From: Streptomyces sp. ADI95-17 | Lineage (GTDB): Bacteria > Actinomycetota > Actinomycetes > Streptomycetales > Streptomycetaceae | Assembly: GCF_003846175.1 (NCBI RefSeq) | Contig: NZ_ML123049.1 | Span: 488,792-552,791, forward strand | Direction of reading: 5' to 3' | DNA: 64,000 bases | Shown here: positions 58,465 through 64,000 of the stretch, one piece after another | Layout: every line of letters begins with the position of its first letter | Numbering within the stretch: the stretch's first letter is position 1 | Made by a program: the position numbers and the translations under genes | The notes under the pieces: model-generated | Seen by the model: only the letters and a program-made list of their open reading frames with translations | Told to the model about the DNA's origin: nothing | Databases searched by the model: none

Positions 58465-58992
58465 TGATTGCCCCTTCTTAGGACATTCCGTGCGAGCTGA
58501 ACGCTCGCTGTTCATTCATCAGGCCGGTGCGGAGACCGCCGGGAGACCCTCCCGGCGGCGCCCGTGCATGACTCGGCAAGCGGCGGTCACGGAAAGCGCA
58601 GAGACCACGAAGAGGCGTTCTTCGTGTGATGAGTCCTGCTTCTGCCGGTCAAGCGCCCGAACCTGCACGCTTGTGTCACTCATAACGAGGAGAAGTTGTT
58701 GAGGAAACTCGCAGGGCCGTGGAAATTATGTGACCACCCGAATGGACTATGAGAACGGACCGGTTCCGGCTCCGTGCGGCGTGTTATTGACGCCCGACCC
58801 GCCGGGTGGAACGGCTGTTGGAGGCGGGCGGAGCAACGAGGCGGAACGATTCCGTCCGCACCCTTCCGAAGTGCCGTTTCGTACTGCTGTACGTGCCCCC
58901 GGGCATTCGGGTGAATGGAGAGAACCAAACGCCCGGTGGCGAGTTGGGCAGGGGGCTCCGGTACGGGGCATCCAGTACGAGAAGGGTTAATC
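58465..58992. other. Gene-free divergent promoter region between chaplin and rodlin
   Basis: Over 500 bases with no credible ORF. The middle (58700-58760) has an AT-rich patch. The long chaplin and the rodlin cluster diverge from here, so development-specific promoters are expected. I did not find a reliable sigma-factor motif. Confidence 0.5.
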
Positions 58993-59394
58993 GTGATCAA
59001 GAAGGTTCTGGCTACGGGTGCCGTTGCCGCCTCCATCCTCGGTCTGGGCGCGACGCAGGCCATGGCCATCGGCGACGACGGCGGTACGACCTCGGTCAAC
59101 GGCAACGGAGCCTCGCAGTCGTTCGGCAACGCCGAGACCCACGGTGACGGCAGCCCGCAGTTCGGCCTGGTCCAGGGCAGCCTGAACAAGCCCTGCATCG
59201 GCCTGCCGGCCAAGGTCAACGCCGGTTCGCTCATCGGCCTGATCCCGATCGCGGTCCAGGACGTCAACGTGCTGTCCTCGCCGCAGAACCAGCAGTGCAC
59301 CGAGAACTCCACCCAGGCCAAGGGCGACGAGCCGCTGTCGCACATCCTGGACGGCATCCCGGTGCTCTCCGGCAACGGTGCCGGCAACAGCTGA
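58993..59394 (+). CDS. Rodlin 1
   Basis: A 133-residue secreted rodlin. GTG 58993 follows GAAGGG. The signal peptide (IKKVLATGAVAASILGLGAT, cleaved near AMA) is followed by the rodlin signature GDDGGTTSVNGNGASQSFGN, LNKPCIGLPAK, VQDVNVLSSPQNQQC and AKGDEPLSHILDGIPVL. Rodlins form the rodlet layer with chaplins on aerial hyphae and spores. A terminator follows directly. Confidence 0.92.
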   Translation: MIKKVLATGAVAASILGLGATQAMAIGDDGGTTSVNGNGASQSFGNAETHGDGSPQFGLVQGSLNKPCIGLPAKVNAGSLIGLIPIAVQDVNVLSSPQNQQCTENSTQAKGDEPLSHILDGIPVLSGNGAGNS

Positions 59395-59420
59395 TCCGCA
59401 GCTGATCCAGCCGTAACGAC

Positions 59421-59463
59421 AGGCCCGGGCCGCCGGCGTTCCTCCTCCGCGCGGCCCGGGCCT
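59421..59463. terminator. Terminator after rodlin 1
   Basis: AGGCCCGGGCCG at 59421-59432 pairs exactly with CGGCCCGGGCCT at 59452-59463. Confidence 0.8.
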
Positions 59464-59699
59464 GTTGCTGCCATTCCCCGGAATGGGTGCATCGGATTGT
59501 CGGAAGATCGCGCCGGTGATATCGAGTGATCGATGCTGCGTCAATCGGGCGATTTTCTGAGAATCTTCCGGCAGAAGAGTTTCGCCTACGGTCTTAAATC
59601 GTTATGAATTGCAGCGGCGGAGTTACGGGTGATGGGTATCGCGCTCGTGCGGCACGAAAGACGTGGCCGCTTCGGACTCCGTCGAAGAAAGGGAACAAA

Positions 59700-59933
59700 G
59701 TGAAGTACACCAAGGTTGCCGCCATTGCCGCCGGAACCCTGATGGCGTTGGGTGTCGCCGCCCCCGCCTTCGCCGACTCGGGTGCCGAGGGTGGCGCCGC
59801 ACTTTCCCCGGGCGTCATCTCCGGCAACTCCATCCAGATCCCGGTTCACGTCCCGATCAACGCCTGCGGCAACACCGTGGACGTGATCGGTCTGCTCAAC
59901 CCCGCATTCGGCAACCCCTGCGCCAACGTCTGA
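59700..59933 (+). CDS. Short chaplin
   Basis: A 77-residue secreted protein with one chaplin domain: signal peptide (KVAAIAAGTLMALGVAAP, cleaved near FAD), then GAALSPGVISGNSIQIPVHV, NACGNTVDVIGLLNPAFGNP and Cys. The two Cys form the family disulfide. GTG 59700 follows AAAGGGAAC. Secreted short chaplins assemble into amyloid-like surface fibres. Confidence 0.92.
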   Translation: MKYTKVAAIAAGTLMALGVAAPAFADSGAEGGAALSPGVISGNSIQIPVHVPINACGNTVDVIGLLNPAFGNPCANV

Positions 59934-59965
59934 CCCACGGTCGGACGGGCCGAACGCTCGTGACC

Positions 59966-60007
59966 GGAAGGCCCCGGATCGCATTTCGATGCGATCCGGG
60001 GCCTTCC
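59966..60007. terminator. Terminator after the short chaplin
   Basis: GGAAGGCCCCGGATCGCA at 59966-59983 pairs exactly with an 18-base complement at 59990-60007, loop TTTCGA, followed by TTCTTTCTTCC. One of the best terminators in the window. Confidence 0.9.
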
Positions 60008-60182
60008 TTCTTTCTTCCCGGCATTCGATCGGGTGGTCCCGCAGAAAAGGCGACCCCGTCCAGTTGCCGTGTCGCAACCGCATCGTTACCCAGGGCGAAA
60101 GCGGCAGATGGCACGGCTAAAGAAGGCTCGTGCGGCGCGGGTGCGCGACCGAACAGATGCCGCTGCAGAAGGGAACCCGAAA

Positions 60183-60473
60183 GTGAAGTACGCGAAGACT
60201 GCTGCGTTCGTTGCCGGTTCCGTGGTTGCTCTCGGAACGGCTGCTCCCGCCTTCGCCGTCACCAACGCCACGGCCCCCAACTTCAGCCTCAACGGAGGCA
60301 TCAACCAGGTGGTGGAGAGCGCCCCGCAGGCTGTCGACCCGATCGTCGACACGGTCGGCGGCGCCGCGGAGTCGGTGCAGAAGAACGGCACCGTCACCAA
60401 GCTGGCGGACCAGGCCACCGGTGCGGCCAAGGGGGCGGCCCCGCTCATCGGCGGGCTGCCGGTCGGCGGCTGA
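60183..60473 (+). CDS. Small secreted protein in the rodlin/chaplin cluster
   Basis: A 96-residue secreted protein. GTG 60183 follows GAAGGGAACC. The signal peptide (KTAAFVAGSVVALGTAAP) is nearly that of the neighbouring chaplin. The mature part is amphipathic and Ala/Gly/Val-rich (NQVVESAPQAVDPIVDTVGG, TKLADQATGAAKGAAPLIGG). No chaplin or rodlin motif, no Cys. Its place, signal and upstream DNA suggest a related surface role, but no function is known to me. Confidence 0.7.
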   Translation: MKYAKTAAFVAGSVVALGTAAPAFAVTNATAPNFSLNGGINQVVESAPQAVDPIVDTVGGAAESVQKNGTVTKLADQATGAAKGAAPLIGGLPVGG

Positions 60474-60658
60474 CCGACAGCGCCGCGGCAGTTCCCCGCC
60501 GGTCCCGGCCTTTCGTATTCCTCCGGTGCTGTGAATTCGGCGAACAACCGAACGTAAAAGCACCGTTCGAGTGAATCGGCACAACCATCCCCGTCGTCGT
60601 GAGTTGATCAGGACGCTCCGGACAGGCGGGCAACAGAAAACCCCAGAAGGGCTATTTC

Positions 60659-61069
60659 ATGATCAAGAAGATTATGGCCTCGGCAGCAGTCGCTGCTTCG
60701 ATCGTCGGCGTCTCCGCCGCGATCGCCCCGCAGGCCATGGCCATCGGCAACGACGGTGGCACGACGTCGGTCAACGGCAACGACGCCATCCAGTCGTACG
60801 GCAACTCCGCCACCCACGGCGACATGAGCCCGCAGTTCGCGCTCATCCAGGGCTCGCTCAACAAGCCCTGCATCGCGCTGCCGGCCAAGGCCAACGTCGG
60901 CTCGGTCCTCGGGGCCATCCCGATCTCGGTCCAGGACATCAACGTCCTGGCCTCGCCGCAGAACCAGCAGTGCACGGAGAACTCCACCCAGGCCAAGGGT
61001 GACGAGGCGCTCTCGCACATCCTGGACGACATCCCGATCCTCTCCGGCAACGGCGCCGGCAACAACTGA
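60659..61069 (+). CDS. Rodlin 2
   Basis: A 136-residue rodlin with the same plan as rodlin 1: IKKIMASAAVAASIVGVSA, GNDGGTTSVNGNDAIQSYGN, LNKPCIALPAKANVG, VQDINVLASPQNQQC. ATG 60659 follows AGAAGGGC. Cys residues are conserved in both central motifs. Confidence 0.92.
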   Translation: MIKKIMASAAVAASIVGVSAAIAPQAMAIGNDGGTTSVNGNDAIQSYGNSATHGDMSPQFALIQGSLNKPCIALPAKANVGSVLGAIPISVQDINVLASPQNQQCTENSTQAKGDEALSHILDDIPILSGNGAGNN

Positions 61070-61334
61070 GGCCCGTCCCGCTCCGGACGCTCCTCGCCGG
61101 CTTCTCCGAACCGGCAGGGGAGCGTGCCGCGGGCAGCTTCGAGCCCGCCTGCAAGCAGTGATCGAATCACCTGTGGGGTCGTCACATCCACACGGCAGCC
61201 GTTCTCCGGCCGCCCGGATGTGCCGGCCCCACCCGTGTGTCCGGGGTGCGGCGGCCCCTCGAAGGAGCGGGTGGACTGGGCCGGTTGCCGTAGTGCGGGC
61301 AGGCGTCACCCGCCGCACCGGGTAGGTGCCACAC

Positions 61335-61535
61335 ATGGACCAGTACGACAGTCAACGCTCCCGTGACCGGCAGCGGCACGCACAGGACGGCACACCCATC
61401 TACGACCGGCTGCTCGCCGAGTGGCAGGCGGCCCACGGCAGCCCGGAGCCCGCGCCGCAGGCAGGGCCGGACCGGCCGTGCGCGGGCAGCCGGGTTCCCG
61501 CGGCCCGCACCTCCGGCGAGGCCGTCGACGGGTGA
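61335..61535 (+). CDS. Small hypothetical protein
   Basis: A 66-residue ORF beginning MDQYDSQRSRDRQRHAQDGT, then PIYDRLLAEWQAAHGSPEP. A GTAGGTG precedes ATG 61335. A possible helix is followed by a Pro/Ala tail. No family is known to me; short basic proteins with a YDRLxAEW segment occur in Streptomyces. Weakly supported. Confidence 0.4.
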   Translation: MDQYDSQRSRDRQRHAQDGTPIYDRLLAEWQAAHGSPEPAPQAGPDRPCAGSRVPAARTSGEAVDG

Positions 61536-61651
61536 CCGGACGCCGTCGAACTCTTGCCGGATCGAACCCTTTTGAGTGGTACTGCGGAACCGACGCTTCC
61601 GTAGCGGGTTGATCAGTACGTTCCACAACGGGACGCTCCGAAAGGTGAAGC

Positions 61652-62065
61652 GTGATGAAGAAGATGATGGCCGGCGCAGCAGTGGCCGTGTCCCTGGTCG
61701 GTCTGTCCGCGGCCGCGGCCCCCGCGGCCATGGCGATCGGCAATGACGGGGGCACCACGTCGGTCAACGGCAACGGCGCCGTGTCCGAGTTCGGCAACAG
61801 CGTGACCCGGGGCGACGGAAGCCCGCAGGTCCAGCTCGTCCAGGGCACGCTGAACAAGGCCTGTGTCGGCCTGCCGCTCAAGGCCAACGCCGGTTCGCTC
61901 GTCGGCGTGCTGGTGCCGGTCGCGGTCCAGGACATCGACGTGCTGTCCTCGCCGCAGAACCAACAGTGCGCCGACAACTCCGTCCAGGCCAAGGGCGACG
62001 AGCCGCTGTCGCACCTGGTCGACGACATCCCGGTGCTCTCGGGCAACGGCATCGCCAACGACTGA
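61652..62065 (+). CDS. Rodlin 3
   Basis: A 137-residue rodlin, more divergent than copies 1 and 2: KKMMAGAAVAVSLVGLSAAA, GNDGGTTSVNGNGAVSEFGN, LNKACVGLPLKANAG, VQDIDVLSSPQNQQC. GTG 61652 gives a start aligned to the other two (GTG or ATG, then a three-residue IKK-like start), with AAAGG upstream; ATG 61655 is the alternative. Confidence 0.9.
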   Translation: MMKKMMAGAAVAVSLVGLSAAAAPAAMAIGNDGGTTSVNGNGAVSEFGNSVTRGDGSPQVQLVQGTLNKACVGLPLKANAGSLVGVLVPVAVQDIDVLSSPQNQQCADNSVQAKGDEPLSHLVDDIPVLSGNGIAND

Positions 62066-62163
62066 CGCACCCCACGTGCGGGCTGCCCGGGGATTCCCCC
62101 GCGGCCGCCCGCACCGCGGTGCACAGCAGAATCCGGGGCATCGCCCCAGGGCTCCACGCACAA

Positions 62164-62199
62164 GGATGCCCACCGCGCCACGGGGGGCGGTGGGCATCC
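62164..62199. terminator. Hairpin between rodlin 3 and the SseB-like gene
   Basis: GGATGCCCACCGC at 62164-62176 pairs exactly with GCGGTGGGCATCC at 62187-62199. It stands between convergent genes. A weaker stem, GTGCGGGC/GCCCGCAC, lies at 62076-62114. Confidence 0.8.
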
Positions 62200-62219
62200 G
62201 GCGTTCCGGGAGGGGGCGG

Positions 62220-62732
62220 TCAGCCCAGGGTGCGTACCGGGACCACGCAGTGGGCGGAGGTGGTGATGACCTCCGGGTCGCCCGCGAAGGACCGCAGCAG
62301 CTCCTCGCTCACCGGCCGGCCCGGTGCGCCCTGGGGCCACGGGCGGGTGGCGAACATGGTGTGCACCTCGCCGCGTTGGCCGGCCGCGGCCAGCCACTCG
62401 GGCGGGGCGGGGTACTGCGCGGTGAAGTGGGGCAGCGTGAGGACCGCCTGCCCGGCCTGGACGAGCAGCTTCACCGGGAGGCCCGGGTTCTCGGCGGCGT
62501 ACACCGGACCGCTGCCGACCGGCAGTCCGCTGCGCTCCAGGGACATGCGCATGGCCGCCTCGCCGACGGCGGGGCCGTCCGTGCCGTCTCCCAGCGAGTA
62601 GACGAGCAGGAAGGCGACATCGTGGCCGTCGGCGGGGTGTTCGCCGCTCCATCCGATCAGCGTGATGGTGCCCAACTGGGCTTGTGTGAACGTGCCGGTG
62701 GCGGTCTGGGGTGAGGTCATGCTCGGCACCAT
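62220..62732 (-). CDS. SseB-like (enhanced serine sensitivity) family protein
   Basis: A 170-residue cytoplasmic protein resembling SseB-domain proteins: TITLIGWSGEHPADGHDVAFL, GLPVKLLVQAGQAVLTL and SEELLRSFAGDPEVITTSAH. The start is uncertain: ATG 62732 has GAGG five bases upstream, ATG 62720 and 62768 are alternatives. The function of the family is not established. Confidence 0.6.
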   Translation of the reverse strand: MVPSMTSPQTATGTFTQAQLGTITLIGWSGEHPADGHDVAFLLVYSLGDGTDGPAVGEAAMRMSLERSGLPVGSGPVYAAENPGLPVKLLVQAGQAVLTLPHFTAQYPAPPEWLAAAGQRGEVHTMFATRPWPQGAPGRPVSEELLRSFAGDPEVITTSAHCVVPVRTLG

Positions 62733-62968
62733 AACGGCCTCGGACCGGTCGTTGTGCATGTGTTTCACCTGATCGAGGGAGATAGTGGGATATCTCCGGT
62801 GAAAGCGGCTCGGACCGTCTCCGTGCGGAGCGGTCGGGAGGCGCGTTCGAAGGCTTCGATCAAATGTGTTGAGCCGGCCGATGCGCGCGGGCTATGGTGT
62901 CCACTGTTCCGGACGGCGGAGATCAACTCCGGCTGTCGGTCCCGTGCTTGAACCAGGAGGTGAGGACC

Positions 62969-63043
62969 GTGACGACTGTCACTGTGATGGGCGCTGCCCA
63001 TAACCCGAAGAGCATCATTCCCACCCCCGTGGTCGCCGGCTGA
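62969..63043 (+). CDS. 24-codon ORF with a strong ribosome site, upstream of rsgA
   Basis: GTG 62969 follows AGGAGGTGAGG at good spacing. The peptide starts MTTVTVMGAAHNPKSIIPTP and ends VVAG. It lies 63 bases before the rsgA start. The ribosome site is one of the best in the window, so translation is likely. It may be a leader peptide or a bona fide microprotein; I do not recognise it. Confidence 0.5.
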   Translation: MTTVTVMGAAHNPKSIIPTPVVAG

Positions 63044-63106
63044 CCTACTCCGCAACTCTGCGCGCCCGTGTGCGCGTTGCCGGGGCCACCCTTTGAAGGG
63101 TTTCCC

Positions 63107-64000
63107 TTGTCTTTCCAGTCCTTCTCCTCTTCTGTTTCGTCTCTTCAGGGCTCGTCCGCGTCGCATCCGCTGTCCCCGTACGGCTGGGACGACGCGTGGG
63201 CGGCCGAATTCGCACCGTACGCCGAGCAGGGCCTGCTGCCCGGGCGCGTGGTGCGGGTGGACCGTGGTCAGTGCGATGTCGTCACCCCGCGGGGCACGCT
63301 GCGCGCCGACACCGCCTTCGTCGTCCCGCGCGATCCGATGCGGATCGTCTGCACCGGCGACTGGGTCGCGGTCGACCCCGACGGCGACCCGCAGTTCGTA
63401 CGGACGCTGCTGCCGCGGCGTACCGCCTTCGTCCGCTCGACGTCCTCGCAGCGCTCCGAGGGCCAGGTGCTCGCCACCAATGTGGACCACATCGTCATCT
63501 GTCTCTCGCTCGCGGTCGAGTTCGACCTGGGGCGGGTGGAGCGCTTCCTCGCGCTCGCCATGTCCAGCTCCAGCGGTGACGCGCTGCTGGGAGGCGGGGG
63601 GCCGGCCGGGGACGGTGCCGCCGAGCCGGTCGTGGTGCTGACCAAGGCCGACCTCGTACCGGACGCCACCACGCTGTCGCACCTCGTCCAGGACATCGAG
63701 GGCATCGCGCCCGGGGTGCAGGTGCTGACCGTCAGCTCCGCCACGGGGGAGGGCGTCGATGTCTTCGCCGCCGTCGTCTCGGGCGGTACGAGCGTGCTGC
63801 TCGGGGCCTCCGGCGCAGGCAAGTCGACGCTCGCCAACACCCTGCTCGGCCACGACGTGATGGAGGTGCAGGCCGCGCGGGACGTCGACGGCAAGGGCCG
63901 GCACACCACCACCACCCGCAATCTGCTGCTCCTGCCCTCCGGGGGCGTGCTGATCGACACCCCCGGGCTGCGCGGGGTCGGGCTCTGGGACGCTGAGGCC
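63107..64000 (+). CDS. rsgA: Ribosome small-subunit biogenesis GTPase RsgA, N-terminal part
   Basis: The gene runs past the end; 298 residues are visible. An N-terminal OB-fold domain (VVRVDRGQCDVVTPRGTLRA, CTGDWVAVDPDGDPQFVRT) is followed by the circularly permuted GTPase: G4 VLTKADL, G5 VSSATGEG, G1 LLGASGAGKSTLANTL, G2 region RHTTTTRN, and G3 IDTPGLRG. RsgA (YjeQ) helps mature the 30S subunit and releases with GTP hydrolysis. TTG 63107 is the start, with GAAGGG six bases upstream; no ATG or GTG fits as well. Confidence 0.93.
   Translation, partial: MSFQSFSSSVSSLQGSSASHPLSPYGWDDAWAAEFAPYAEQGLLPGRVVRVDRGQCDVVTPRGTLRADTAFVVPRDPMRIVCTGDWVAVDPDGDPQFVRTLLPRRTAFVRSTSSQRSEGQVLATNVDHIVICLSLAVEFDLGRVERFLALAMSSSSGDALLGGGGPAGDGAAEPVVVLTKADLVPDATTLSHLVQDIEGIAPGVQVLTVSSATGEGVDVFAAVVSGGTSVLLGASGAGKSTLANTLLGHDVMEVQAARDVDGKGRHTTTTRNLLLLPSGGVLIDTPGLRGVGLWDAEA

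Noticed and set aside
60086..60584. Minus-strand ORFs opposite the small secreted protein
   Set aside because: The plus-strand gene has a signal peptide, a ribosome site and matches neighbouring genes in start context; the antisense frames have none of these.
1..64000. tRNA, rRNA, insertion sequences, prophage or attachment sites
   Set aside because: I read for CCA-ended cloverleafs, transposase motifs and flanking repeats and found none I could support. Sensitive covariance searches were not possible.

Overview
The window is a high-GC actinobacterial chromosome segment, almost certainly Streptomyces. The evidence is strong third-position GC bias, many GTG starts, chaplins and rodlins (aerial-hypha surface proteins), an actinobacterial sulfur-type leader peptide, at least one rare TTA codon in a start region, and a sulfate/sulfonate gene order typical of the genus. 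I saw no rRNA, tRNA, CRISPR array, transposase or phage gene. Names rest on motifs and remembered family features, because no database search was possible.

Layout. 1-0.7 kb: 3' end of a solute-binding protein. 1.2-2.6 kb: a tiny RiPP locus, made of a 26-residue precursor ending in AWYHWY, an intercistronic hairpin, a compact cytochrome P450 and a terminator. This matches the architecture of the tryptorubin-type atropopeptides (core AWYIWY) and is the most exciting system here. 2.8-12 kb: secreted subtilase, DUF1697 and NTF2-like pair, ABC ATPase with aldo/keto reductase, a secreted Fn3-like protein, a TetR regulator divergent from a TetX-like FAD monooxygenase, small zinc-ribbon ORFs, a TIGR03086-type protein and a DsbA-fold oxidoreductase.

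12-21.4 kb (minus strand): one long assimilatory sulfur operon. It runs leader peptide, sirA, zinc-ribbon gene, cysH, cysC, cysD, cysN, ssuA, ssuB, ssuC, then a CbiX/SirB chelatase, with most genes overlapping by 4-5 bases. Sulfate is activated and reduced to sulfide, sulfonates are imported, and the chelatase serves the siroheme of SirA. 21.6-28.3 kb: GNAT, GAF regulator, AidB-like acyl-CoA dehydrogenase, BrkB-family membrane protein, CU044_2847-family protein, AraC regulator and VOC protein.

28.4-36.6 kb: an acyl-CoA/ketoacid island (3-hydroxyacyl-CoA dehydrogenase, CoA-transferase A and B, LysR regulator, thiolase, MHS permease, MaoC hydratase). Three of its promoters share a composite element with identical internal spacing, which I predict is the operator of the LysR protein.

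36.8-57.5 kb: a large sialic-acid island. The minus-strand operon nanA-nanK-nanE-nanT has a GntR gene divergent from it. A secreted sialidase, a SGNH esterase with a sialidase-type lectin domain and a CE7 esterase follow, then a second GntR divergent from a DPP-type ABC importer (binding protein, permease, fused permease-ATPase, ATPase) and a second nanA-like lyase. A 16-bp operator-like sequence recurs in three of its promoters. A TetR-controlled FtsX-type ABC exporter and an FAD monooxygenase are embedded in the island. 57.6-62.1 kb: one long sortase-anchored chaplin, one short chaplin, three tandem rodlins and a small secreted protein. 62.2-64 kb: an SseB-like protein, a 24-codon ORF, and the 5' part of rsgA, which runs off the end. 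Several intergenic gaps are filled with short tandem repeats of 14, 17 or 30 bp.
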